64,000 nucleotides of DNA from Dipteris shenzhenensis (GCA_047967505.1 CM106540.1); one strand, 5' to 3'; shown: positions 47,001-58,866, counted from the stretch's first letter. Notes: generated by a model not told the origin, from the sequence alone. Made by a program: numbers and translations.

Positions 47001-47860
47001 ATCTGCAAGATCGAATGCATTGCAAGCATTCTGTCCAAAACCATTCCACTCCACTGATCGACATCCCCTAGTCCAAATATTGGTAATGCATCAGGGAGGC
47101 GAACCACCATGATTTTACATGAGACCATCTACCTCTAAACACTTCCCGTGGTTTAGCTCCTCCAGAGACTCCAATAACCAGTTGAAGTTCTTGTAATTAA
47201 GCTCATTTCATAGTGAACTTCTTGCTTGGAATGGATTGCATATAATAACCTGCCATTTTGGTGGAATGTGCTTAGTGGATGTCTCCATGCATATAGACAT
47301 CTCACATGCAAAATCAAGATGCCTCTCTCGAACCTCCTCACCCCTAGCTATGTTCAAGAGACTCTCAGTTACAAGTGCCTCAACAATGGATTATTGATTT
47401 GCATGGATCTTGTTGCTTCTAGACCTTACTTACAAGTGGATTGTTTGTGCTCTCTTGGTAGGTCCTCCTCATTCTCTTTGCATCCACCTAATGCTTGTAT
47501 GTTTGTAGTTGTGGTCACATCAACTGTGGCTACAGCAGCTTATGAAAATTATGTTTTAGAATGATGTTTAGGACAATAATTAAAAAACAAAGGAGCATGC
47601 TACTTGCATGTTTGGGTTGGATGTCTAGACATAGTTGTACCCCCACCTGCACTAGTGGATTGAGGGCCAACTAGCAGTGGTCCCACTTGACTACTTTCTA
47701 TCCATAATTCATCAAGCGCCTGCCTTGCTGCATCTAGGAATTCTACCACACAAAGCTCCTCCTCACCTTAATCTCCACATTGAGCTTTTCTCCCTGTAGC
47801 TCCTGTTCGGGTGCTTCCAACTTGTGCAGCCAGTGGCTCCATTTTTGCAGAAGCTAATAC
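47001..47860. other. No gene recognised
   Basis: A plus frame at 47226-47564 shows no family pattern. Probably LTR tail and flanking sequence. Confidence 0.4.
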
Positions 47861-47925
47861 ATTGCCAATTATTTGAGTCCCATTAAAAAAATCAAAAACA
47901 ACGTCCATGCGACTCTTAATCCAAC

Positions 47926-49663
47926 TCAATTTTTGTCACAATCTTGTCTCGTACCTTTAGGTGTGGGACTTTCCAAGTCTCTCGGGTTTATCTGGCCTCT
48001 CGATGTTTTTTTCTGCCCCCTTGTTCTTTCAGCCACTTTTTTGTCCGCTCTAGTAGATGGAGGCGCCCCTGCCTTGCTTGCTTCACTTTCCTGTAAGACA
48101 GAATCCTTTGTAAGTACATAAAATAACCTAGAAGAGAAATCTTTTGGGGGACACTTGAGTTTGTAGATGCCGTCATTGCAGGCTTCTGTGATTCTTTGGG
48201 CCCCCTTAGTTTGTTGTATGTCATGTACATTTCTTTCTCCTCTCATGGGTGCTCCCCTTCAGGGTAATCCAAGAAAAGTGGGCACTTCTTGTACACTTCC
48301 TCTGGCCACTTTTGATCCAACTGGAACTCCTCATACATTGATGCGTCCGGATCATGTATCGTGGCCCAATCTTTACACTCACCTGACAAATGGCTCAGGG
48401 CTCGGTTCACCACTTTTGCAGACATGAAACCGGCACATCCAGAAGGACGAGCCCGCCAGGTTAGTCTCTCCACTATGAAACACAAATACATCTCACAAAA
48501 AAACGTGTGTCATGAAAGCATACCGATACACATGCCTCCAGCTTGCAAGCTTTGCACCTTCCTTGGCTGTCAAGGTAGTATCAGGCTTGAAATTTTTATG
48601 GACGTGCATGAAGAGGCACTCCCTATATTTGTACTTAGTTTCCTGCATGTGTCTAAAGAACTTATTCTCTTCGCACTCAGTTGAGTAGAAATTTCTCCAG
48701 TGCCATAAAATGTGGAGTCCAACTTCATGCATTTTGGACCACAGTGTCTCCCATCTCAGCCAGGTCTTGAAAACCACACTTCCATCTACAAAAAAGCGCC
48801 CAAAACAAGTGTTCATCAATTGAGCAATGACAACACAATTCAAAAGCAAAGCACCCTATTCATTGTGGGTTTAGGGTGTGCTGAAGCATACGCTCAGGAA
48901 TGCCCATCATGACATGCATCTCCTTGTCGTCCCTTGCCAGAGCTTCCATAGACCTTACTTGATCATCCTCGATCAACCCCGACGTTGTGAGGCTATACAG
49001 CCTCTCCTGGTTGATCATCCCCAAGGGCTTCATCCCCCAATCTAGAGTGGTGATAGTCCTGCAAACCAAAAGTGGTTTCAATAAACAATGACTTAGTACA
49101 TAAGATTGTCAGCTAATCGTTGTCATTCCACATGTAATCCCCACAATTTACTTACTTGTACCATCTTGCCCCTAGTGCAGGGTCAGCCAACTTCAAGAGT
49201 CGACATGTACATTTCAAGAGCTTGTCGTTCATACTGTAGTACGCTTTGCTCCATTTCTTTTGAAAGTCAGCATCCGACAACTCGTTGCTGCGACTGTGCA
49301 TGATTGGATGCAAGTGTTTACCATACATGTCCTACACATGCATTCGTTGCCTTGTCATCAAACATATTACAAAAACTAGAGAAGGAAAGGGAAAAGTGTC
49401 CCATTATTGATCCTTACCTTCCACATCACTTGTGCGATGACTAGAAGAGGGTTTTTGTACCAATGCACTTTCATAGCTGCCTTCTTCCTGTGGGCATCCA
49501 GCCACTGTTTTTGCTCAGTTGATAATCTTCGGTGGATTGCCACACTGATATAGCACCCAATACTCTGGCCTCGCAAATGAGGTCCAAAAAAGTGGTGATG
49601 ACAATCCCCTGCTATGCTAGCATGGAGTCGAAACCTGTTCGTCCTTGATAACGCAGACAACAA
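47926..49663 (-). CDS. Spliced gene of unknown function
   Basis: Three exons join in one frame with consensus sites. Exon 49663-49418 ends WYKNPLLVIAQVMWK (donor GTAAGG). Exon 49331-49156 (HLHPIMHSRSNELSDADFQK.., donor GTAAGT) follows acceptor CATGTGTAG. Exon 49058-48892 follows TTTGCAG and reads TITTLDWGMKPLGMINQERL. A fourth exon from 48785 (after CTTTTTTGTAG) to about 48524 joins in frame if the donor is GC|GTATGC: GSVVFKTWLRWETLWSKMHE. Downstream frames on the same strand (RARPSGCAGFMSAKVV.., about 48450; a Lys/Arg-rich end at about 48240-47926) are probably further exons, but the joints there are unclear. Introns are 86-107 bp. No known domain; possibly a domesticated or mobile-element gene. 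The true 5' end lies upstream of 49663, where the first frame is closed by TAG. Confidence 0.5.
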
Positions 49664-49699
49664 CTATCCTTCATCTTCAGAGGGCACCTCCACTAAATG

Positions 49700-51650
49700 G
49701 CATTGGACGCGTATATGTGGACGCTTATCATTAGAAAAGGCTAAATGTAAATGCAATGTACTATTGTCACCAATATATCCGAGATAGTACAAATTGAATT
49801 CAATACTCAATCAATACCTTAACTGGACCAATGCGTGGCCTTATATCCAATGTATATTTGGCTAACTTAAGCCTATGGTAGGCCCATCACCAGCACTATG
49901 TCTACCCCTATAGTAGGTATATATGTCTTCATGCTTCCATCTTCAACAAGGACATGGAATGATCACAGTACAGTGTACATAATAATCACAGTGAGACACA
50001 CACACCTCCCCTTGATTCTCCTTGTACTAATTGGTAATGTGACACCCTTTTAGACAGTAATGGAAACTGCCTAAAAATTCCCCAAGGGGGGATACGGTAT
50101 GAAAATAGAGGGTGGAGGATTACCTGCAGACATTTTTGCATTGACGCAAATTGCTTTAATAATTTTAGGCCCTTATAAGCCTCTTAAGGCATTTTCAACT
50201 GTGAAAATGGTCTGACTTTGTCTCTCGGACTTTGTCTCTCTTATATATCGTGATATGGGACCTTAAGGGGAAGTGGAGTGCTATAGATTACATGACACTT
50301 GAATAGCCCTCGTATATTGGGTCTTTTATGGCATGGAGCATATGCATAATGGTACCATATGTACAAAAGATCCCTATCTTGAAACATGACAAGTGGAAGT
50401 CCATAACTTGGTTCCATGGATTGAATTAAATTCATTTCATGGATACACGTCAGAATATATTCATTTACATACTTGAGCAATGCCCATTGAATGGGGGAAT
50501 ACCCCAATGTAAGAGAGGGATTCACTTATAGATTGTTTTCACTTGGAATTTTTTACATCCACTAATACATTTTATGGGATTTTATATGGCATTTCATGTG
50601 GTCCCCATAGGAGAACCATTTAGTAATGTGAATTGGGAGTACCATGACAAAAATTGGGACCCTTTGATTTTTATGACTATATGAATCCCAGTGGGGAGAA
50701 TTGAAATAATTGACATGATAGTGAGATGAACATACTTTAGGCCCTTTCCTCCTTTGCATAAATGGATTTAAATGCAAGTTGTTAATGATAACATTTCATA
50801 GGTACCCATGGAGGCTTGAACAAATGGCCATTAAGATGGCACCACAATGTGTTATGATTAGGACAATCTTAGACCATTGTTTTTTAAGAAAGAAAATTTT
50901 TGCCCTATATTATAGATTGTCCAAGTGAATCATAGGGCTATCCTGAATATGACAAGAGAGTATTTCTTCAACTTCGGGAGTATTTCTTCACCCTCACTTT
51001 ACTCAACACTTCACTTGTTATATTCTGCGATTCTGCTTACTACAAAACATACACACACACACACACACAGCCTTGGACATCCTTGTGATCAATGGATGTG
51101 CATGTATAGTTTTACACACTTTAATGGGTGTAACTAGCAAAAGTTTTTGACCCATGCAAATATGATTGGCCTTGGTAGTCCTTGGAGTTTTTGACCCATG
51201 CAAATATGATTAGCCATGGCAGCCCTTGGAGTTAATCATTATGGAGTTGATTGAATTTACCATGGAGTTGATTGAATTTACCTGTTAAAATTATCTATTA
51301 GAAGGACACATGTGGGACATTGGACCACCAAGTCCACCCTAGTCACTTGGGATCAATTGGAAAGTGGTGGTCTAAGTAACTCTAAGTTGTGCTACTTGGA
51401 CCACCACTTCCCAAGAGAATTTATGTCCAGATGCCTCTCTGGCTCCTATGCTACAAACTACTTTTGGGAGTATCACAAACTAGGACACCTATCACCAAAG
51501 TTTTATATAATAAATATATATATTTGAAACTTTCGCCATCATATTAAATATGAAATTTGAAAATTAGGCTAGATTTATGCACTTAAGCACCAAAGAAGAC
51601 TCACTTGGGAGCCTTAGTAGTTACTATTTAGCCCCAACGATTAGGAATTG
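49700..51650. other. No gene recognised; small repeats
   Basis: Holds an (AC)n run at about 51048-51069. A 45-bp tandem duplication lies at about 51142-51233 (TTTTTGACCCATGCAAATATG units) and a 24-bp one at 51239-51283 (ATGGAGTTGATTGAATTTACC). No coding region identified. Confidence 0.5.
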
Positions 51651-51796
51651 GATCCTAATTCCTTGTTTACTATATAGTAAATTAGTAATGGAAAATTCAA
51701 ACAAAAAACAGAACAGTTTAAGCAGCGCATTATCAACAAGAACCAAGATCGACTTTCCTTTGCTCTGAGCAGTGAGGCTTGAGCTCTCTTTCATCT

Positions 51797-51840
51797 ATGG
51801 CTTCAGCTAATTCTAGGCTCAGATTCCGGAATATCCCATG
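51797..51840 (+). CDS. Possible first exon ahead of the QWRF sequence
   Basis: ATG 51797 reads MASANSRLRFRNIP and is followed by a strong donor (CATG|GTGAGT at 51841). ACTATATAG about 125 bases upstream could be its TATA box. Whether it belongs to the QWRF gene that begins 330 bases downstream is not settled; no exon between them joins cleanly. Confidence 0.3.
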
Positions 51841-52174
51841 GTGAGTATCTCTTTCCCCGTGCTTTTCCTTCTTTCTTGTGTTTCAAACAAAGCTGGGCGA
51901 TTCCAATAGTGAATCCTTCATTCATTTTGTCCATGGTTTGGAAGAGAAAAGCATGTCTGCGTGGATTTCTTCATGAAGCTTTGAGCTCTAATACGAATCC
52001 TGTTTGTCGAACATTCCTAACGGTTGAGTCTTGGACCTTTGGTGCGTTGAAACATTCCCAAGAAGAAGCCCATGAGCAGTGAGCACTTGTAAACGGTAAG
52101 ATTGTCAAGACTCGAGTCATTTATGAAGAGTTTTGAACTTTTACATGTTCTTTTCAAACTCTACGCCTTACCAG

Positions 52175-52876
52175 AATTTGAGCTCTAGAATTGATCAACA
52201 CAGGTGGCCTGGTATTGGCAATGCGAAGGCCTCCTCCATTATAAGCAGGAGCATGGACCTCAGCGTAGAGAAGGAAATCTCCTTGCATCGAGTCTCATCT
52301 TTTGGAAGGAGTAGAAAAGTAGACAAGTCGATGGAAGTGTGAAATCCGTCTGGATCCATCATCAAAGGAATCAAATCGAGAGTCGTTCGACAGATTTACT
52401 CGAATTTTGTAGGAGACTCCAAAGCAACGGAAGAGGTTCGAAAGCTGATGATTCATGTACCTCGGAGGAAAATCCAAGAGCAAGAGCTTACGGAATGTGA
52501 AAGCTATGGAGGACTATGGATGGAATATGATCGATACGGAGAGCTTGATCTGTCTCCACCTTCCTCCCAGGCTAGATTATCAATTCAAGCTACTAATCCT
52601 CCTCCTTCGAAAGGCTGGGCAAGCCCCACGAGACCAAGAATAGCGCAGCAGCCGGTATTGTGCTCTCATTTGTCTCTAAATGGTCGCCAAGGCAATCTTG
52701 CACAGGCTGCACTCTTCACTATCGATTGGGATGCATGAAAGTGTGCCAGGGGGACGATCTAGCTGCAAGAAGAGGCCCTAGATCGATTGCGGTTGCTGCA
52801 CAATCAATGGTTGCAGTGGAGGTTTGTGAATGCCAGGGTTGAGCACGCCATTGACAAACAGAAAGATCTAGCGGAG
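52175..52876 (+). pseudogene. QWRF-motif (DUF566) protein, broken exon
   Basis: QWRF proteins (EDE1/SCO3/AUG8 group) are plant microtubule-associated proteins, some acting in the augmin complex. After acceptor CTACGCCTTACCAG the same frame runs 702 bases. It shows DQHRWPG, SIISRSMDLSVEKEISLHRV (the family's 'SRSVDL' block), a Ser/Pro-rich stretch with SKGWASPTRPR (the conserved 'SP.RGWASPTR' block), and the diagnostic LRLLHNQWLQWRFVNARVEH with QWRF at 52814-52825. It ends at GAG|GTTAGT. Three in-frame stops (TGA 52340, TGA 52736, TAG 52760) interrupt it, although the frame never shifts. No C-terminal exon was found. It is likely a young pseudogene of a real host gene; sequencing error at three sites is less likely. 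Confidence 0.7.
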
Positions 52877-53019
52877 GTTAGTGAGATGTAATCTATAGCT
52901 CGCCATGGTTATCATCACCTCATTACTGTATCCTTTGAATACACGATTGTTGATTTGCAGAGCTTGCTCGACACTATTTCCAACGAAGATCTCAGTTGCT
53001 CGCTTCTCTAGCAACAAAA

Positions 53020-53140
53020 CAACGCCAACAAAACAAGATCAGACAAGCTCTCGAGTTGAATTCAGTGATTGCATCCCATGTAAGTTGTTCAATTTAAGTT
53101 CTCAAGTTGAATTCGGTGATTGCATCCCATGTAAGGCACC
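53020..53140. repeat. Duplicated 42-bp block
   Basis: TTGAATTC(A/G)GTGATTGCATC followed by CCATGTAAG occurs twice, 52 bases apart. Confidence 0.6.
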
Positions 53141-53159
53141 TCTCTCTATCACTCTCTTC

Positions 53160-54310
53160 TAATCATACAGACCAAATTGTCTGGATGCAAAATCATTCCT
53201 GTCCAAACTCATAGGATTTTGTCCCATACATCATCTAATAGGTCTAGCCTATAACTTGCAATCTGTCAGTGAAGATGATCAACCTGTATGAATCCAATAC
53301 AATCATTTTTATGGCAAAGCATCTTGTGAACCTCTCCCATTAATTTTCTACACTCCATACAATCTATCAGTGAAGCTCAATCTGATATGACCCAACACAA
53401 GCAATTTTTTGTCTGAAAAGCAGCAAAAGTTAGATCTATGACTTTGTCCATGAATCGTCATCTAACTACAAATTGAATCTTCAATGAAGTTTAATGCTTA
53501 TAATCGGGTATTACTGCCATATTATAACCTGAAGAAAGCCCATGGATTCTTTCCTTTTGGATATTTCTCATTTTCTCGTCTACTTAGACGGTTTAATTGT
53601 TTCTCGTTTTCCATCTAGATGTTTCTCATTTCCTATTTACGTAGACCATTTAACTTTTTGTTTCTTTTGAGCAGTGACAACCTACAAGTCGATGGCTCAT
53701 TCTTTGTGAATTGTGTTGCCTTGGAACGGATCGAAGGGAGAGAGTCGAGACCAAAGCTGAAGAAATATTGCTACACTTGTGGACATTTTCCTCATATCGC
53801 TACACTTGTGGAGCTTGCAAAAGAAACTTTTAATTGGCTTCCGATCTAGAGCAGACAGAAGCTACAATTATTAAGTTGGTTTCGCACTTTACTGTGTTCA
53901 ACATGAGTATCTGAATCACAGAGTTGGTTTTACTATTGGAATCGCACTTTTTATGTAGTATGTGAATCACAGAGTTCCATTCTCGTGAAATGAAGAGATT
54001 CAACTTGATCCCTATTCATGTCTTATCACGTTATGTCTCATGTTTCGCACTTCTTGTGGCACTTCTTGTGACAAGGTCTGTGATTCCCCTGGCAAAATGC
54101 ACACAAAATGAAGTCCTCTTAGGGTATGTAATCTAAGCAATCTAACCTAGGGAGCACTCCAGTCTCTTGATATGGTCTGCAATTCCCCTAGCAGAGTGCA
54201 CATGAGAAGAAATGCATTTATTCCATTATCTTTAAGCAATCTATCCTCAAGAGTACTCCAATCTCTTATATATCATGGTCTACTTATGTGCTTTGTCAAT
54301 GTTTTGGAAA
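53160..54310. other. No gene recognised
   Basis: A frame at about 53675-53849 after an acceptor-like TTTTGAGCAG reads DNLQVDGSFFVNCVALERIE and CYTCGHFPHIATLVE but matches no family; not called as a gene. Confidence 0.4.
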
Positions 54311-55150
54311 GGCTTGGTTCATGGAAGTGGTGTCTGGTTCCTGTGCTCACAAGGCAAGGGGCTAAGGGGCACCATGACCTAGGACCAAGTTTCTTAGATC
54401 TAGCTGACAATTGAAAGGAAAATATTCTAATTTATTTTTTAAAAGTTTATGTTGTGGATATGCATATGCAGCATTGTCTGGTATGCATGATGTGATGTGC
54501 TCTTTCTTTTTAAATGTATTTATTGGACCTTTGTATAATGTAAGTTGAAATTGGTTTGACATGCTTTATATAGTTTAGTATTATGCTTTTAAACATGAAA
54601 GAAGGGCTTGGTTCAGGAAGTGGTGTCTAGTTCCTGCGCTCATAAGGTAGGGGGCTAAGAGACACCACAACCTAGGACCAAGTTTCTTAGATCTAGTTGA
54701 CAACCTGAAGAAATACATGCTTATTTATTTTTTAAAAGTTTCTATTGTGAATCTGCATATGCATCATTGTCTGTGATGTGCTCTTTCTTTTTTAATGTAT
54801 TTATTGGTGCTTTGTATAGAGTATGTTGAAATTGGTTTGGCATGTTTTATGTAGTGTAGCATTATGATTTCAAACATGAAAGAAGGGCTTGGTTCAGGAA
54901 GTGGTGTCTGGTCCCTGAGCTCACAAGTCATGGGGCTAAGGGGCACCACGACCTAGGACTCAAGTTTCTTAGTTCTAGGTGACAACCTAAAGAAATATAT
55001 GCTTATTTATTTTTTTAAAGTTTATGTTGTGAATATGCATATGCATTATTATTTGGTATGCATGATGTAATGTGATCCTTCTTTTTTTAATAAGTTGATA
55101 CCTTCATGTATGTTGGGCTATGATAAAGTTGTTCCATTTCTTAGATTTAA
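54311..55150. repeat. Three tandem copies of a roughly 290-bp unit
   Basis: Units start at about 54311, 54605 and 54886 with GGCTTGGTTCA.GGAAGTGGT. Each continues CACAAGG...GGGGCTAAG.G.CACCA.GACCTAGGAC, then an AT-rich part with ATATGCATATGCA. Spacing is 294 and 281 bp; the third is cut short. No open frame is conserved. Confidence 0.8.
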
Positions 55151-55199
55151 AGCTATTTTTGAATGCTCTTTTGTTTTGATCCTGCATATGGTTTAGGAA

Positions 55200-56837
55200 T
55201 GGAAGGATCTAAGCATAAGGCTATTGATTTTGAGTTATCTAAAGCTTAATGCAAGTATGTCAATTAGATTCTTCGAGATGAGCTTCTTACAGAGATAAAT
55301 TACATGAGTACAAAGGAGATGGAGAAGATCATAGAAAGCACTTCTAGATTGCATGCTTCAAAGAGCAAAGTTGTTTTGAATACAAGGCAGATTGCATGCT
55401 TCAAAGAGCAAAGTTGTTTTGAATACAAGGTGTCAAGTAGAATTGGATCCTAACAGGAATCACCTTGTAGGGATCACAAAATGGGACACTGATGTTATGC
55501 TATTGGTAGAGAGCAACATTGGGAATGTCTTGGCTCGGTTTCATGAAGCATGTGCAAGGAACCCAACATTTGCAAATGATGTTAATGAGGCAAAGATGCA
55601 TTTATGGAATTCCTTTTGGGCTAAAAATAAGACAAAGGTTATAAGGTCGGATGTGAAAACCATAGTAGTTGCAAGTTGGGAGAAAAAGTCAGGAATTGCT
55701 TTCGACAGGGCAGAGGAAGTAGCAAAAGGAGAAGAAAGTGCAAGGATTTTGAATGAAAAAATGCAAGAAGTGCAACGTAGTGATTCTCAAAAGCTACAAA
55801 TCAGGGCAAGTCATATAAGCAATGTGTCCTTTGTGATGTACATAACTAAAAATGAGATCCAAGTTGGTGAAAAAATAGGTTCCGACACATAGGGATTTGT
55901 CTACAAAGTATGACTCACAGGTGCTCCAGGATTATTACAGCATATATGCTATGCTGGAAAGCGATATAAGGGTGACATAGGGGATTGTACAGGAGAGGCA
56001 AAGAAGGAGGAACAAATGCAAATTTGGCATCCTGTGCTTGTTCGTGTTATTGTAGCAACTCCAAAAGAACCCTTGTGGACTATCACACCATATTTAACAG
56101 TGGTAGCTTGATGCACTTCATGAGAACTTTACCATATGAGCAAGGTAGGTTTAGGCACTATGTTGACATAGTCCTGAAAAGAGGCATAGAAACGAATCAA
56201 GGGCACAAGAAACATTGGAAGATGTATGCACAAGGGAGCAAATAGAGCAAATTAACTACTTTAGTTCAAATGTGCACCACATTATATGTGCACTCATTGC
56301 TGGATTAGTAAGGTTACATAAGGGTCAATGGATTCATACAGACTTACATCCTGGTAACATTATCCTGGTAACATTCTGTCAAATTTCACAGCAAATAGTG
56401 CATGTAGAGTTGCAATAATTGATTGGGGGATGGCACTAGTTTCTTTAGAGACTAGAAAAGCTTTTAGGGATATAAAGAAGACATCTCTAGAGAGTGACTA
56501 GCAATTTGCACAAAGGAAGAGTAAGAAAGAGCAAGAGCATGCATGAAAGAAGTGGCTTGCACCTGAGCATCAATGTTTTTCTATGAGAGGCGTGTATAGC
56601 CCTCAGTCAGACATACATGCATTAGGATGGATAATCACAGAGATTATACAGTTTTGGGAAGATGCAATTGGGTTTTTTGAACTATCTTGCCACATGCCTA
56701 ATAGTGCACTATTAAAGTGTATTAAAAAACATGCCTTTGAAAAGATGATGACTGAGAATTCTACAGAGAGAATACAACTTATGGATATCTACAACATCCT
56801 ATCAACATTTGGATGTAATGCAAGTCTAGCAATGTGA
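55200..56837 (+). pseudogene. Protein kinase, decayed
   Basis: An N-terminal region of unknown fold (about 55200-55850; open frame 55392-55892 with WDTDVMLLVESNIGNVLARF) is followed by kinase landmarks in order. Glycine loop: VGEKIGSDT-stop-GFVYKV (about 55860-55910). Lysine strand: CYAGKRYKG; helix C: EAKKEEQ; HPVLVRVI..PKEPLWTITPY. Catalytic loop: HTDLHPGNI (about 56333; HRD changed to HTD). Mg loop: IIDWGMA (about 56415). APE: WLAPEH (about 56553). Subdomain IX: YSPQSDIHALGWIITEII (about 56598). A 43-bp tandem duplication (55346-55430) and a 14-bp one in the catalytic loop (about 56350-56377) shift the frame; several stops are present. The loop style resembles plant RLK/dual-specificity-like kinases. 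It lies on the same strand as the hAT fragment 50 bases downstream. Confidence 0.7.
55346..55430. repeat. 43-bp tandem duplication inside kinase pseudogene
   Basis: AGATTGCATGCTTCAAAGAG.. to ..GAATACAAGG occurs at 55346-55387 and 55389-55430. Its length shifts the reading frame. Confidence 0.9.
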
Positions 56838-56884
56838 CCCCTTGATGAGATGAATGCTGCTTTAAAGCTAGCAACATAGAAAAT

Positions 56885-57256
56885 ATGCTCTCTTACAAAA
56901 ATATCTTGTTGTTGTATTCAAAAAATATGCTCTCATTCCTTTTTGGAGAAGTTATGCACCAGCAAAGTAATTTAATAGAAAATGTTCAAATGCAAGATTT
57001 GATGGTTCGGATTTGGAACGAGCTCTCTCGCAGTACATTCCTACAAGATAAAATTTTTGAGTACTTCAAGCTTGCAAATTTATGTCAAACCTTTATTCTT
57101 GGCTCAGTTGAGGATGAAAGGTGTTTTAGTACTCTCGGTTACTTGAAGAATAAGCTTCATAATAAGCTAGATGATAGCTTAGATCTTATCTTGAGGTTAT
57201 ACTCTTGTTCTTATTATGTTAGTAGCTTTCCATATGATAAAGCATTAGCACTCTAG
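56885..57256 (+). pseudogene. hAT transposase C-terminal dimerisation fragment
   Basis: An open frame of 123 residues from ATG 56885. Its second half reads ANLCQTFILGSVEDERCFST, LGYLKNKLHNKLDDSLDLIL and FPYDKALAL. The 'SVEDERCFSTL.FLKNKLRN.LD' block is the conserved hAT C-terminal dimerisation motif of a plant hAT group. The DDE core and BED zinc finger are absent. The stop at 57254 is natural for the family. The upstream neighbour is a kinase sequence, which is unusual. Confidence 0.7.
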
Positions 57257-57776
57257 AAGTCAAGCTGTAAAAGAAAAGGCTATAATTACTTTTTTTGGAC
57301 TATTTAAACTAGACTTTGAGAATTTTCTTTCCCCATTGGATTCGAAGGATATTCATTATTCTTTAATAATTTTATGTTTTGCATACTCTACATCATCCTG
57401 AATGCTAGCTATTTCATGTATTTTGAAATTATGTAAAATGGAAAAGAGAGAGTTTTTCTTACTTAATAGAAGTCTCTTTTTTGAAGAAAAGAGAGAGTTT
57501 TCAATATAACTAGGTTTTAGTATATTTGTGAAAATTGAAAGTTTTTTAAACGCTCTAGAATATTTAGCTAAGTTTTGAAATAAAAATTATAACAAAAGAT
57601 ATAATTCGCCAATCCTTTGAAACTTTTAAAATAATTTATGAAAAATTTTGCCAGTATATTATAATACTATATTTTTATACCTTCAATAAAAACATCCCTA
57701 TCGTCATCGTCTTCCGACTCCTCTCTAGCCAATCGCTTTGGTGCACATCAACCTCTGCCTTTGCCGCATCACCCCT
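57257..57776. other. AT-rich, no gene recognised
   Basis: Very AT-rich; probably the 3' non-coding part of the hAT element. Confidence 0.4.
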
Positions 57777-58478
57777 AGGAAGAGTATGTGCTCACACTTT
57801 TGCTACGCTCGTTGGAGTAACTATTCTCATTTTCCTCCTCCTCTTCTTCAATTGAACTCCCTCGCATCACAAGTTTCCTCTTTCCTTTGGAATCCTACTT
57901 AGAAGCGCCGACAATAGCCTCAACAAATGTCACCAAGGCTCCACAGAGTTTCGAGGACAGGATTCCCATCGATGATGCATCGATAAGAGTTTACACGTCT
58001 GAGGGATCGAGCCAAATTTGTCCTTCTTTGTCTACCTCCCCCTTGCATTGAAGTAGCACCCTTGGGAACATGCAGTCTTCCTCTTGCAGAAGTTTCACCC
58101 CCTATCGGAGGCATGTCCTCACATCATCGGGCTGGGCTATATCATCAAGTCTCTATTCATAGAAATTGGTAAAATGGGTTTAGGAAAATCCAACAAAGCC
58201 CACTCTAAGCTGATGCAAAGGAAGAAGGACATGATAGAAGAGCTCACCACTTGTTTAACAGGCCACTTGAGTAACACGTTCTCTTTGAGGTCCACTTCAA
58301 CCCCGTCCTTGTTGATTCCTTTCAATGGGGCATACATGCACAAAATGATGATACCAACATCACTGGATTGAATATCTTCTGACTCATGTGTCTGATGGAT
58401 GCATGCTTGAGCCATGGGATCATATTTGTCATCATACAAGATGACGATGTCATCTCGCTTGAATACAGGTGATGCCAT
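57777..58478 (-). CDS. Unrecognised gene with CT leader, minus strand (partial model)
   Basis: ATG 58478 opens MASPVFKRDDIVILYDDKYD, then VGIIILCMYAPLKG and ENVLLKWPVKQV. A donor GTG|GTGAGC (exon end 58248) and an acceptor ending GATGTGAG (exon from 58117) join in frame to DMPPIGGETSARGRLHVPKG and a basic stretch RQRRTNLARSLRR. A final acidic frame (SSIEEEEEENENSYSNERSK, stop at about 57777) is likely the C-terminus, but its joint was not found. The acidic tail and Lys/Arg cluster suggest a nuclear protein; the N-terminus has a small beta-rich, BAH- or chromo-like feel, which is a guess. A TATA box and CT repeat upstream support a real promoter. Confidence 0.4.
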
Positions 58479-58599
58479 TCTTGCTAGGATGTGGATTGCG
58501 GATACGGTATAAAGTTAGGGTTTGCAAGACCCACATTCATGGCACAAAAACCATCATTACAAGACAAAAAAGAGAAAGATAGGGGGGGAAAGATAGAGG

Positions 58600-58603
<4 letters not shown>

Positions 58604-58644
<41 letters not shown>
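58604..58644 (-). repeat. (CT)20 leader repeat of the minus-strand gene
   Basis: About twenty AG units on the plus strand, CT on the sense strand of the 58478 gene, between its TATA box and its ATG. Confidence 0.9.
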
Positions 58645-58647
<3 letters not shown>

Positions 58648-58733
58648 ACTTGATAGCTCACTCACAAAGTGAGTATCATGGGGGGAGGGGTAGCTTTTCC
58701 CAAAAGCATGTTTTTTTGTTTTTTGAAAGCTTG

Positions 58734-58746
58734 TTTTATATATATT
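58734..58746 (-). promoter_or_regulatory. TATA box of the minus-strand gene
   Basis: ATATATATAAAAC on the minus strand, about 90 bases before the CT repeat and about 260 before ATG 58478. Confidence 0.5.
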
Positions 58747-58801
58747 TATTTATTTATTTAAAGGAAAATTTTTCTTTTTTAAGTAATTTTTTAAAAAATA
58801 T

Positions 58802-58866
58802 CCAAAAAAAGGGTGAAGTTGGCACCCGGAGGCCTCCTCTAGGCACCAATTTCACCCTTTTTTTGG
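58802..58866. repeat. Hairpin 1 between the divergent genes
   Basis: CCAAAAAAAGGGTGAAGTTGG pairs with CCAATTTCACCCTTTTTTTGG over 21 positions (one G-T pair). An inner GGAGGCCTCC palindrome lies in the loop. Confidence 0.85.

Noticed and set aside
48493-48849. Single-exon reading of the 118-residue frame
   Set aside because: It starts at a non-ATG codon and its first residues lie in what is better read as an intron ending CTTTTTTGTAG.
54311-55150. CRISPR-like array
   Set aside because: Units are about 290 bp without spacers; no prokaryotic features in the window.
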